Of a stretch of 64,000 nt of DNA, positions 13,753 through 25,634 are shown piece after piece. The DNA comes from Gongronella butleri. Taxonomy: Eukaryota > Mucoromycota > Mucoromycetes > Mucorales > Cunninghamellaceae. Numbering within the stretch: the stretch's first letter is position 1; each line of letters begins with the position of its first letter. The position numbers and the translations under genes are program-made. The DNA lies in contig JAIWZP010000001.1 of the NCBI GenBank assembly GCA_025201375.1, positions 124,001 through 188,000 on the forward strand, written 5' to 3'. Below the pieces are notes generated by a model. The model worked only from the letters and a program-made list of their open reading frames with translations, was not told the DNA's origin and ran no database searches.

Positions 13753-16700
13753 ATGCCGTTTTTTTCCATTGTAAAGGAGAAACTTGACGCAAAGGCACGT
13801 GCAGCACAACAGGAAGAACAGGGCGAGGAAGGTGAGGAAGGTGAGACGGCAGCGACGGCGGCTCGCGTCGAGCAGCAAGACGGGGAGGCACCGACTGGAG
13901 GACAACAAAGTGACGGCCAAGGACAAGTCGCGGCGGACGACGCCGCTGGAGCGACAACAGAGCAAATTCAAGCAGCATCCGAGGCCGGTACATCCAGCGA
14001 TGCTAGTGGTAAGCTAAAAAGAGCAGAAAGACGCGTCGCTAAAGAGCAGCCCTCTCACTTTTTTTTTAAAATCTTAGCCAAGCGCCAAAAAAAGGGCAAG
14101 GGACGGATGACCGCCAAACGCCGACAAAACAAGGACGAGAAGGAAAAAAAGATCAGCGCCAAGGAAGAATTTGCGGCGGCGACCAAGGCAAGTTCTGCGG
14201 CTGTACAAAATCCTTGTCCTCGATGCAAGAGCGCGGCTGCCCGGCTGGATGACGAGGCGACGGCACTGATCGAGGGACATGCGGACCCCGTTGCTGCTCA
14301 AGACGATCCTGAGGTGGAGCGCCTCCGTGCCGAGGCCAAGGCGCGCCTTGAATTGGCATACACCCACGCAAGACCTACGAATCAGCTCTGCCCAGATTAC
14401 ATCAAACGCAAGTCGGTGAAAACAAAGGAGCGCCTTGGCAAGACGCGTCGAACGACAATCAAGCATGGTCTGGCCTCTCTATTGAGCAGTGACATTACCG
14501 ACGACGATCAGCGCATCCTCCTGGATGGCATCCACAACATCGTCACATTCAATCGACATCTCGCCATCAATGCCATTCTGTTCACTCAGAAATACGTCGT
14601 CGACATCCTCCACAGCGGTGGCCACGTCCCACGTGCCCTGTTTACACAGGCGTTTTTCATTGCAGTGTTTCAGCTGATTCTTGGTAATCCAGTCTCCAAC
14701 AAGGCCCTCTTTGCGGACAACGACACGCGCACGGCCTTTTTACAAGCATTCGATCAATTCAAAATCGAGCATCCGCAAATCCACATGAACAAGCTGGTTG
14801 GTGTGAACGGCAAGCCCAATGGATTCGCAACCGTCACGGGCTACACGGCGATACAATTGGCGACAATGATGAAGAACCATGTGGTCGAAAACTTTGAGAT
14901 TTTCTTCATGCGTTACCTGGCCGCAAAGTTTGCGATGGATCATCCCGTAAGTTCATGAACAGGCCGCATCTCCACAGGATTGCTCACTTTCTTGTGGGGG
15001 TTTTCCTTTTTTTTCTTTTTTTTTTTCTTTTAGGACCTCAAGCCGCATCATTGCCGCTCTTATGCCATGTATGCGTATGACAAGGTGTGCAAAGACGAGC
15101 TGTTTCCGCCAGAGCTGCCCGACTACAAGAAGATGAAGGCGGAGCAAAAAGAGCAGCTGAAGAACGACGCGGACGATCTGGCGCAACACGCTGAAGGCAA
15201 ATTGGCGCGGGTGGGCGATTTTGTCTTAGAAGAAAAGGCTCATATTGCCGAGGCCTCGCGCACGCGGCAAGAAGCCAATGATCGAGCGCGCGACATGTCC
15301 CTGGCCAACCGCAACGCGATCATTGCCGCTTTGACGTTTAGCTCGACCAGTCGCACCGTCGTGGCCGAGTCATCTGCTGCCGGTGCCGCGCAAGAAGCAG
15401 CATTGCAAGCCACCCAAGAAGCTGCCATTGCCGCCCAAGAAGCTACCATTGCCGCGCAAGAAGCCGCCATCATTCAAGGTGATGCCCTGCAAGCCGCCGC
15501 ATTGCAATCCGCACGTGATCAAGCGGCCGAATTGCACGCTGCCGCCGCCGAGGCACAAGTCGCCGCCATGGCTCAAGCACAAGAGACAGAATTTGCCGGC
15601 AACGTGGCCGCGACGATGCACATTGCCGCGCGCAACACCCACGCGACATACAATGCCTGCGCTCATGCGGCCAACAGCCATCATGCAAATGTGATACCAT
15701 CATTGGCCGCAGCTGCAAGTGCTGCGCATGCCGCCTTGGGCCAAGCACCCGCCGCCATGACCGCCATCGCACAAGAGTCGTTTCGGCAAGCAGACCAGGC
15801 ATATCGTGACGCATTGAATTATTCAGCAGTGCTTGTGGCCACCGTCGAAAATGCACAGCGTAACGCAGACGCGTCTCACCAACTTGCCCAGCAAGCCGCG
15901 CAAAATCACGCCACAGCAATCGCCTTGTCCACAGCCAAGAACGCCGACGCCGAGGCTGCCGCTGCAGACGCCTCAGCCGCAGACGCTCAAGTCGCAAGCA
16001 TCATGGCCGCCATGGCCGCTGCCAATGACGACAACAACAACAACGACAATGGCGACGACGACGAAGACCATCCAATGGAAATCGAGCCTTTGGACGACGA
16101 CGACGTTTCCATGATGCATGCATCGGATGCCATGTCCACGAGCACCGTCGGCGCGGCAGCCATGGCACAACTCCACGTCTCCCACAATGCGTCCGTCACA
16201 ACAGCAACATTGACAAAATACCCGCATTTCTTCATCAAAGTTCTCTACGACGCCCTCAAGGAGATCGAAGCCTGGAACGATGACAATGCTGCAAGACCCG
16301 CGCAAGTCGCCACCGAGGCAACCTTTCCTTGGACCAAGCATCAATTGGAAGAAAAGGTGCCAGCCTGGGAAGACCTCAATTACCGCCGCCGATCGCGTTT
16401 GACCCGCATCATCACAAAAATCATCAATGACAAGGACCACTCGCTTGACATCACGCGCCTGCCATACCAAAAACAATTGGACGACCAAGAATCCCAAGAT
16501 GCAATCAAGGACATTGTCACGGAAACCAAGCACAAGATCAAAAACAACACCTTCATGCCCGAAATCTACATCGCCCGCCCAGCCATCCGTCTTTTTTCCG
16601 TGGTTCCCAGCCTTTCCTTCAGATTGCGCTACATCCATTGGTCCCATGAGAGCCTTTTGGGCCTTTTGACCTTTTTGGGCCTCACAAAGTACAAACAGGG

Positions 16701-17666
16701 CACGACATCAGCGCCTGACGACGGCTCGGTGCATCCTATCTTTGACCGACTCTTCAATTGGACCAAAATTCGAAAGTAAAAGATGAAAAAAGAGCCAAAA
16801 AAAAAAAAAAAAAAGAGAATGAGGCTGACCTTTTTTTTTTTTTTTCCAGACCCAAGCAAGCCGTGTTTGACAATGCGCTGGCAACTGACGGCTTGGCTCT
16901 ATCCCTGTATTACCGCATCCCAATCACCGGCAAGGCCCCTCCGCAGCTGACTCTAGACGACATTGAGCCCGAAGATCTCCAACACTGCCATGTTTGGGGC
17001 GTGGATCCGGGCGTGACTGAAGTGTTTGTGGCAGTCGATGGATCTAGCCAGGACGACAACATCTATGGCCCCACGCACCCAACATTGCCGCCGCGGCCCC
17101 CCTCTGTTCGCCATCGAGTCCGGTCTGCCTCAGTGCGGCCGCTCAAGCATGGTGCGGCGTCGAATCAGGCAAGATCGCCGTCAATACCGCGCCATCAATC
17201 CCACCGCCACGTCGAGAAAGGGCAACGGCACCAAGTCCGACGCTTTTCTGCGCACGAATTTGATCATGTGGCCGGCATCAAGCGATCCAATGCAAAAATC
17301 AAGACTTGGAAGGCCAATGATATCGACCGAGAGGGCTCGACCATCACCCACCTGGAATCCCAGCTGGCCAGCGCCAAGACGTCGATGCCCAGCAGAATGG
17401 CGCAGCATATTGAAAGCGTCCTGGCTGCCCTGCCTCGCCTCATGGCACATTACGCCCTTGCACATCAAGGCTTGCGATTTTTCAACTATCAAGGCAGGCA
17501 AAGAGCAACAGAAGAAATGGTCAGAATCCTTTGCCACGGTGGCAGCAAATATCAGCCCAAAGACACCACGGGGCAGCCGCCCGGAGATCAAAACGGTGCG
17601 AGGTAAGGAGGAGACAACGAGCGACCGACCCTGTCCCGAGAATCTTGCCATTAAGCATCATCCCCA

Positions 17667-17699
<33 letters not shown>

Positions 17700-18336
17700 G
17701 CATAGCAGGCAGACGGCATCCATGGTTTACCAAGACCTCAAGTAAGAAAGCAGGAGCAACAGCAAGAGCAACAGCCAGGTTGGTCACGAGAAACATTCAA
17801 TTGATTGTCTTTTTTTTTTTTTTTTGTCATCATCCAGGTGGCGCAAAGCACCAAACAGGCGCTTATTTGGGAAATGCCCTCTGATTTGCATCGGCGACGC
17901 GCAATTCCGGCGCATGAATTGGCGCGGCAAGCCAAGTGGACGCCCTGCGCGGCTCCGACGCGCCCTGGCCCTTGCCCAACGCGAGTGTCGACTGCTCGTC
18001 GTACAAGTACCCGAGTCATACACCAGCAAGACATGCTCATCTTGTGGTCGCCGATCCCTCACGAATGTGACAAAGCGTGACAGCGGCGTTGACAATTTCA
18101 AGCTGCACGGCGCGCTCACCTGTACCTGGTGCGCGCGGATTTGGCAGCGGGATGTCAATGCTGCGCGGAACATCCGTGCCATCGCCCTCATGAACATCAA
18201 TGGTCGCAATCTCCCCGCCTTGGACCCAGACAACAAGGACTCGCGCCCCGCCGTCTTCACAAAGGCTTACGATGAACCCGACCCCCAACAACCCCCCTTC
18301 CATTGGCTGCCAAAAAAGCAGACCATGATTGCATAA
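13753..18336 (+). CDS. Fanzor (eukaryotic TnpB-like, RNA-guided RuvC endonuclease)
   Basis: Fanzors are eukaryotic relatives of IS200/IS605 TnpB that cut DNA guided by a transposon-encoded omega RNA. My model is five exons: 13753-14008, 14078-14946, 15034-16775, 16850-17602 and 17838-18336. They give one continuous frame of 1372 residues. N-terminus: acidic Gln/Glu-rich segment (1-85), basic NLS-like segment (about 87-110), lone CPRC (132-135), then a helical region (about 150-385). Residues about 488-704 are an Ala/Gln-rich insertion followed by an Asp/Asn-rich stretch (to about 735). Catalytic part: RuvC-I VWGVDPGV (Asp1008), RRFSAHEFDHVAGIKRSN, CIGDAQF (Asp1227), ESYTSKTCSSCG (Glu1266, Cys1273/1276), LTCTWC (Cys1302/1305) and RDVNAARNI (Asp1312). 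This fits the Fanzor signature Asp, about 260 residues, TSxx, C4 zinc finger, RD. The exon 4-5 join is inferred: AG|G restores the frame across a 235-nt intron. Activity is unproven. Confidence 0.9.
15388..15475 (+). repeat. 21-bp tandem repeat within the Fanzor coding sequence
   Basis: About four degenerate units of 21 bp (type GCCGCCCAAGAAGCTGCCAT) encode AAQEAAI-like heptads. They form the start of the Ala/Gln-rich insertion, which continues in less regular form to about 16020. Confidence 0.75.
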
Positions 18337-18560
18337 TGATCGCCAGGTTATTGGTAAGCACGGACAAAGAAGGCAGTCGTGAAATGGGGAGCATAGCAGT
18401 CGTTTTGCAGACATGTGGTTGGTCACTGACTTTTGCTTTTTTTTTTTTTTTTTTTTTTTGCAGTGCAAGTACGGTCCTTTGATTTCCCCCCCCCACCACC
18501 CCAACCATGGAGAAAAAAAAATTTTTTTTTTTAAGTAACATTACATGTTAATAAATTTAT
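18337..18560 (+). other. Fanzor 3' flank: probable 3' UTR intron and poly(A) signal
   Basis: After the stop, a GTAAGC donor near 18354 and a T22-GCAG acceptor near 18462 look like a 3' UTR intron. A C-run, an A9/T10 palindrome and an AATAAA at 18550-18555 follow. In characterised Fanzor and TnpB loci the guide (omega) RNA overlaps or follows the 3' end of the gene, so this segment is the place to look for it. I see no guide-scaffold structure that I could defend. Confidence 0.45.
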
Positions 18561-18789
18561 AATCCTCCGGGATTACTCGACATGGGTTTTTGGTCAACAC
18601 CAAAACGCGTCTGGCCCCTTTTGACCGCGTTTTGCCCTGTAAATTTGCCTCCCACATCAACATCAGCCCTTATGCTATCGCTACAATCTTTTCCCAGTTT
18701 CACATAGGCCACCTTTTGCTGGGAGGCTCCCCGAGAATGTGTTCAAATGTTCCCAAAACTGGACCAGTTGATGATGGACATCGGTGTCG

Positions 18790-19060
18790 CCTCTACACTG
18801 TTTTCTTTGCATTGCTTGAATGTTGCGCTTGCAATGGGCTATGATGCATCCAAGCATGGTCATCTGCTGAGCGTAGGACTGGCACCGTGGGAAGGAGACT
18901 ATCCGAGAAAGCCCACAGCCGATTTGCTTGCGCTTTGCACCCTGCATAAATCAGAAGCCATTGCCGTTGATGATCACGGTGTGGTGAACGCTGCCAGCAC
19001 GGCGTCCTTGATGCTTACCTCTTGGGCTGATTCACGATTGCAGGGTGCATAAGAACAAAT
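18790..19060. repeat. Direct repeat unit D, copy 2 (18.9 kb)
   Basis: Same orientation as 8210-8480 and about 85% identical by eye. The plus frame is open from 18747 and shares YPRKPTADLLALCTLH and DDHGVVNAAS with copy 1. Product not recognised. Confidence 0.75.
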
Positions 19061-19789
19061 GCAAGGTAAGTCTTTTTCCTCACCTTTTCTGACTTTTTTT
19101 TTTCCTGCACGTCTGATGCTCAATCAAAGGGATCTACACTGTGACCAAGTTTCGCGGATATCCGAGGACCTCAATTTCAAATTCTTCGACGCGGCCCCGT
19201 TTCGCCTATTTTTGAAAAAACAGTCCAGGTTACTCAAATCAGCGTTTACAGCCGTGAAACTGGTCTCATTTGAGCCCTACTCGCCGCGTACTCTTCTTAT
19301 AGTGGCCTATCTCTTTTTTTTTTTTTTAACCTCCCCCTGCCTCTTCCACACAAATGCATGACTGAAAATACACAATAATAAAGAGAGGGATAATAACGGA
19401 ACACTATCGATCAGAATTTAAGGCCGCATGGATGTTGAAAATGAAATGCATGCTGTTGCTGCTGCTTCCTAAAATGCCTGAGGGTCCCATCTTCTGTGCT
19501 TTTTGCTTGACAGACCTCTTAGCTGCACAAGCTGTTTCCAGAAGCGGATCAACACATCCAACCCTGTCGCTTGCATTATGTGAACCACGTGGATTTGACT
19601 GTGTGTGAGGCGATTATTCAGCTTCTTCACATTTTGAACAACATTATCGCTTGGAATTCCTAGCAAATACTATTCAGCTGAACTGAGCACACCATCTACT
19701 ACAAAAATGCTGCATACAAGAGACCTCTAAATTGCTTATGGTGTCTGAAAAGCTGCTGTTGAGTGTAAAACACAATTTTCAAGCAAATA

Positions 19790-21730
19790 ATGTCGCATTC
19801 CCGGCATGCATCCAAGATGAAGGGAGGGCATGATGAACATGGCTAGAGGGCATGGTGCATGGTGGATTTCGCTACTGTATCAGTTGTATTGTAAAAAGGG
19901 AAACAAATCGCGCTTTACTAGTACATAATGTTAAAAATGACAGTGTGGCCGGGTCGTTGGAGAACCTAACAGCATATTGGAACGCCAGTGCCATTCTGAA
20001 CTTGTCTGCACAATTTTACTGCTTTAGCGGGATCGACACAAAGCCTGTAGTGCCCTGATAAGTCGCAATTGCGCTCAAAAACCAGTTTTGCACAAACAAT
20101 TTCATGCTTCCAATGTTGCAATAGAAATTTAGAGCAGCTTTGATGGGCATAGCATGAAGACACATTCAAGGTGAATTTAAAGACATCTTGTATTGAACAA
20201 ACGCGGTCGGATCGCGCTTTGTTAAAAAGAGGATTTTGTGAATGCCATTTAAGCGGGAACTTTTTGGAATTAGATCAAATTTTGCTATGTACGTGTATTT
20301 CAGCATCGTAGCATCTGAATGCACTTGGTTTTGTCTCACCATTGTGTCCAAATGGCGAATAATCGATGATTTTCATGATTTTGACTAAATATCGCTCGTT
20401 CTCAATGTTTGTATTATTTGATCAGCTTGAAACTTTGTCAGCTACACGGTAACGAATTGCACTTCAACTTCGCTGATTGATTCAAGGTGCCCCAATGGAG
20501 TAAAACAATTTAATCCAAAAAAAGAAGACTCATTCTTGGGTTTTCGTTTCTTTTTCTCCTTTTGAATTATTAAAGCCATTTGAAATCAAATGCACAGGAT
20601 GGTACGCATTGCCATCTTAATCTTTGGTGCCTACAGCAAAGCTGCACAATGGCGTGGAAGACATTTGTACTACACCATGAAGAAAAATATTACTTTTACC
20701 TGATTTCATGAGCTTGTTGCGATCCAAATCTCTCAAAACCAAAACCAGTGAGTGGAGAAGTTGCAGTGTACACTTTTTCATTATTGAACCAAGCGCAACA
20801 GGGCCTAGAAAATATTGTAGGTGGAGAAGAATAGTCGCGTTTCTGAGTTTTACCATTGCGATCGCTTTTCTTCAAGGTAATTTTGCCGGCAACTCACAGC
20901 GCGCGTAAATAACGGTATTAGTCGCAACTTTGTAGCTTTACCGTGGCCTAGAAACAAAGGCAAGAGATATAAAATATGATCTTTGCGAAAAAGGCGCCAT
21001 GTTTTCTCGATTGTTTTCTTCTAGGCGTTGTAGCGCTTGGCTTAATAATGAAAAAGTGTACAGGACAACGTGTTCTACGTATTGATATTGATTTCAGAAG
21101 ATTTGGATCACAACAAGCTCATGAAGTTACACAAAAAGTGGAATTTTTTCTTGACGGTCAGGTACAAATGTCTTCCACAGCATTGTACAGTTTTGCTGCA
21201 GACAGCAAAGTTGAAGATGGCAACGTGTACCCACCTGTGCACTTGGTTTCAAATGGAACTATTAACGCAAAGGAACCGCAAGATGCAAAAAACTAAGAAT
21301 TAGTTCGCGTTTTTTGAATTAAATTGTTTTACGCCATCAGAGGACCTTGAGCCAAGCAGCAAAGCTAAAATACAATTCGCTACCGTGTAGCTGACAAAAT
21401 ATCAAGTGGATCGAATAAGAAAAATGTTGAGAATAAGCGATATTTAGTCAAAATCCCGTTAAACAACGATTACTCACCATTGGAACACGATGTTGGGACA
21501 AAACCAAGTGCATTCAGATGATACGATGCTGCCATACACGCACATGACAAAATTTCACCGACTTTCAACAAGCCCCCGCTTAAATGGCATTCACAAAATC
21601 CTCTTTTTTGCAAAGCGCGATTTGACCGCGTTTGTTCAATACATTGTAAATCTACAGCACAGCTGGACCCAAATCTTTTCCACAAAATGAGCCCTCAAGC
21701 TCAGCTTTACACCAGATACAGCACGTAGTG
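19790..21730. repeat. Foldback element C with left extension
   Basis: The left extension (19790-20160) repeats 8948-9300. The arms (about 20170-20860 and 21030-21680) are inverted copies of each other and resemble element A closely (AAGCGGG core near 20255 and its complement near 21580). The right end shares ATGAGCCCTCAAGCTCAG with the right end of element A (3042 and 21688). No intact protein is encoded. The stretch 19061-19789 holds nothing I recognise. Confidence 0.82.
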
Positions 21731-21999
21731 TGTAAAAAAAGATGTTTTTGCGTGCATTTTGATTATTTTCCGATGGTTTTATAGATAACAAAGCTATTTG
21801 CTTGTTCAAAGAGTAACTGTAAGCTTGCGCGTTCGAATGAGCCCGCCGCCGGAGCTCTGTGGGCATTGGATGGCGCGCAATGGCGATTATAATAAAACAC
21901 TAATTTTCCAAGGGGTGCAGTCGAAGATTTCAAAATGAAGAAACGCTGGCTCTCAGATCGCCACGCCATTCAGCCACACGGAAAGTCACCTGTGTTTAC

Positions 22000-22570
22000 C
22001 GGCAGAAATGCAATAAACACCGAACACTGATTCACTGGCTTTCGCGCAAAGCGCAAAAAGCTGTATATTTTCAGTCCTAGGCAATGTCAACGAGAAATGC
22101 ATGCTTCGAGCAACATGCACCATCAGAAAGAGCATGGCTCACTGCGTACATGGGCATCGGTGGTCGTTGAAAAATGTATTTTTTGGCACTTTTGGCGCGA
22201 TTTAAATCTCATAGACATTTTTGACGCGTGATAAACCGCGTCTGACCTCGACTTTGACGCGTGACGCGTCTGTTTCTAATAGCATCTATGCACCCGGAGA
22301 GTATCTTGCTAGTGGACGCGTCAGCGCGGCTCTTTGGGCGCGTTTTAGCCGTGCAATTCGACATTGAAATTAAATCTAAAATGTCTCATTGTTCGTCACC
22401 GAGCACATGCACATTGCTCTTTTTTGGCTCAATTCGTGGTTTCTCTGTTTGATGCATCTTGTGTACAAGTTTGGATGAATTCTGGCGACCTGATTTTTTG
22501 ATATTGAAATTGGGGGCGAGTCACGACAAATTTTGATTTGTGCGTGAAGCGCCTCAACTGCCTGCAATAG
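22000..22570 (+). repeat. Dispersed repeat family 2, diverged copy (22 kb)
   Basis: Matches 37930-38300 and the complement of 52480-52800 in blocks: CATCAGA-AGA-ATGGCTC, then a GACGCGT-rich stretch (22220-22350) and GTGGACGCGTCAGCGC. The frame ILLVDASAR is shared with the copy at 52.6 kb. Roughly 65-70% identity by eye. Confidence 0.6.
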
Positions 22571-22878
22571 GTGAAAATTTGATTGAGGGCAACAAAAAGG
22601 AACGTCTATGGAGCTTCTCCAGTCGTTTTTTTGTGCTTCCAGGTTATAGATTTGAAGGATTTCAGTGAAAAAGAGCGTAAATAATGCGTTTCGCTCGATT
22701 GAAGCCTACCGCAAAGAGCTGGATGGCGCGCAATTGGCTTCTTTTCGGACTCAGCATAAGCCTGGCAAGGAAGTTGAACAATTCAAAGAGCGCTATCGCT
22801 CTTTCAAAAGCGAAAGCAATCACTTTTGCGTTTGTTTTCGTCTGTTTTTGCCTGTTTCTTTTCCTTTCTTCACAGACC

Positions 22879-25330
22879 ATGGCAACAGCAAGCGAGCAGG
22901 CGATGCCCATGGACGTGGATCAGCCACAGGGCAGCAACGGTGTTGCTGGCCTCATCTATCCTCCCCCTGATGTGCGAAGTAAGTGACCATTTGGCGGGTT
23001 TTGCTTTGCTTTTATATCTCATCGATCTTTTTTTTTTTTTGTTCTGATGTCTTGCAGAGAAAGTGGACAAGGTGGCCGAGTTGCTATGGAACAAGGGACC
23101 GAACCTCGAGGAGCGCATTCGCGAAAACGAGAAGCACAACCCCATTTTTAGCTTCCTCAACCCGACAGACCCGTTCCACGCCTATTACCAATATAGACTG
23201 CGGCAAGCGCGTGATGCAGCCGAGAGTAAGCAAACTTTTCATTGACCAATTTGCACAGGCTCACCTTCGTTTTTTTTTTTTTAAAAAAAAAAAAAATTAG
23301 ATGGCACCTCGTCTGAAATGACGGCAGCAGGCATTAGCAGCAGTCTCAAAAACGAAAAGGCGGCCGAGACGGTGGAAGAAGCGGCGGTTGCGCCGCCCGA
23401 GCCGCCAGCCTACGATTTCTCGGTGCCGATGCCTGCCATGTCGGCCAAGGATCTGGATGTGATCAAGCTGACGGCGCGCTTTGCTGCGCGCAATGGACGC
23501 CAATTCATCCACCAACTTGCTCAACGCGAGTCGCGCAACTATCAATTCGACTTTTTGCGGCCGAGCCACAGCTTATTCCCCTTTTTTACCGAGCTCATCC
23601 GCCAATATTCCAAGGTGCTCGTGCCTTCGGACACCATCGACGCCGATCTGCACCGCAAGCAGAGCAAATCCAAGATGATCGAGCTCATTCGCGAACGCGT
23701 CGAATTCACGATCTGGGATGCGCAGGAAAAGAAGAAACAAGAGGAAGAAAACGAAAAAGAGCGACGTAAGCAAAAGCAAAAAAGGGGGCTCAAAGCAATC
23801 CCAATTGACAGGCAAACTCACCGTGTCTCCCCTTTTTTTTGGTATTTTCCCCATTCAGTGGCGTACGCGAGCATCGAGTGGCACGACTTTGTCGTGGTCG
23901 AGTCGATCGAATTCACAGCCGAGGACGAAAAGAACACGTTGCCCACACCAATGAGCTTGACCGACCTCGAGAGCATGTCCTTGGCGCAAAAGCGCATGGC
24001 CGCCATCGCAGGCTCCTTGGATTTGCCCGATTTTGCCGCCTATGTAAGTGAAAAAAGGAGCCAAAAGGGGGCAAACACGTCTCATTTCTTCTTTTTTTTT
24101 TTTTTTTCCAGGAAAAGAAGCTGCAAGAGGAATTGGGCGAGCCCGAGGCGGCTGCAGAGCAAGAGGCACCGGCTGTGCAGGCGCCTGTGCAACCGCAACC
24201 GGTGGATATCAATGCGCCAATCAAGATCCGTACAGATTACAAGCCCAAGATCCTTGGACAACAGGCACGTGTGGTCCAGGAAGCGCAGATCTGTCCCAGG
24301 TGTGGCGAGGCGATCCCGGCCAACGAATTCGAGGAGCACATGCGCATCGAGCTGCTGGATCCCAAGTGGAAAGAGCAAAAGATGGCGGCCGAAGCCAAAC
24401 ACAAGGGCACCAACCTGCTGCAGACTGGCGACGACATTGCACGAAACCTCAAAACCTTGTCGAGTTATCGCACAGACATCTTTGGTGGCGACGAGGTCGC
24501 GGGAATCGGCCAAAAACGCGAAAAGACCGCGGCAGCCTCGACTTCTGCGCCTTCTGTGCCCATTTCCGCGCCTGTCTCACATGCAGAGTATGTTCCAATG
24601 ACCCATTGAAATGATCCTGACGTTTATCTCATTTGCTTTTCTTTTTTTTTTTTAATTTGTAGCACGGCGTTTGCCAACCAATTGCCCATGGAAGTGCCTG
24701 CGACACGCAAAGCGCCGCCAACAGACATGGAGATGGACGGCATGCCCAAGCGACAGCGCATGGATGAGATGGCTCCGCCTCCCATGCATGCTGTACCACC
24801 ACCAGCCATGCCACCAGTTGTTCCGCCAGCCATGCCACCGGTTGTCCCGCCAGCCATGCCGCCTTTAATGCCGCCCCACGTACCACCTGTGCCACACGCC
24901 GCAGCTTCACATCACCCCATGTCCGTCAACATGCAATGGACGCCCGAGTCCGCCCAACCTGTAAGTCATTGCCATTCTCCTCCCCCCTTTTTTTCGATGC
25001 GTTTAGTCAATTGGGATTGCATTTTTCTCACCCTTTTTTCTTTTATTTTTTTTTCCGCAGTCGACTATTTACTTGCAGATTCAGACCATCGAGTACCCTG
25101 AGAAACCTGAATGGCACTTGGATGGATCCATGTTCACGGTGGACGATTTGTCGATGACGACGCTCGTGACAACGGTCAAAGATCGCATCGCCGCGCAAAT
25201 TAACATGCCTGCCAGCCGGCAGAAGCTGATGCTGCAAAACAAGGTGATGACCAATACAAAGGATCTGGGCTTTTATGGCTGCCGCAATGGTATCACCTTG
25301 ACACTCGGCGTGAAAGACAGAAAGAAATAA
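22879..25330 (+). CDS. SF3A1: Splicing factor 3A subunit 1 (SF3A1/Prp21)
   Basis: This is a subunit of the SF3a complex of the U2 snRNP, needed for pre-spliceosome assembly in the nucleus. The 653-residue protein is in seven exons: 22879-22978, 23058-23225, 23301-23765, 23859-24043, 24112-24587, 24663-24960 and 25061-25330. Order: SURP1 (VAELLWNKGPNLEERI followed by NPIFSFLNPTDPFHAYYQY), SURP2 (TARFAARNGRQFIHQLAQRE), a charged EKKKQEEENEKER helix, the CPRCGEAIPANEFEEHMRIE zinc-finger-like segment with LLDPKW, a Pro/Met-rich linker with MPPVVPPA repeats, and a C-terminal ubiquitin-like domain (DRIAAQINMPASRQKLML). This order and length are typical of SF3A1. An acceptor-like TTTCTTCACAG directly before the ATG suggests a 5' UTR intron. 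Confidence 0.95.
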
Positions 25331-25634
25331 AAAAATCCCCCTCCATTTTCTCTTTTTCTTTTTTTTTTTTTTAACTGACAAATCAAGCGGCGTAGCATAA
25401 ACGAAAAGAGCTGTTTGCCCAAAACAACATCAAAAAATCAGCCCAGCGGAGTGCTATTTTTGTGGTCGCTTGGATAGTTCTCCCTTTTTTTTCATTCTGT
25501 TTCGCTTTCTTTTTCGTTTTTTTTTTGCTTTTCGTTGGTGAATCGCTCTTGTTTCCACCTGTTTTCTCATCTTTCTTTGTACTTGTGATCCCTGTCTCTT
25601 TTTTCCTCTTTTCACACCCTTTAAACGTACGACC
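25331..25634. other. Intergenic between SF3A1 and the Ariadne gene
   Basis: Short spacer between two tandem genes, with T-rich tracts upstream of the next ATG. No distinct regulatory motif is supported. Confidence 0.4.

Noticed and set aside
15973..16647. 224-codon minus-strand ORF, Val/Gly-rich
   Set aside because: Antisense shadow of the Fanzor acidic and Ala-rich region.
17700..17743. Small extra exon between Fanzor exons 4 and 5
   Set aside because: It has splice-like borders, but joining 17602 directly to 17838 already restores frame (AG|G). Adding it gives no conserved sequence.
17026..17745. Alternative 239-codon frame inside the Fanzor, suggesting a frameshift after the RuvC-I Asp
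   Set aside because: The original frame keeps Fanzor-like blocks (RRFSAHEFDHVAGIKRSN, RFFNYQGRQRATEEMV), so no frameshift is needed.
13753..18336. Bacterial IS200/IS605 TnpB or contamination
   Set aside because: The gene has four spliceosomal introns with the same T-tract style as its neighbours, and sits between fungal genes.
22665..22878. Upstream coding exon for SF3A1 (MKKSVNNAF frame)
   Set aside because: The sequence before the ATG looks like a 5' UTR intron end, and SF3A1 orthologues start close to the chosen ATG.
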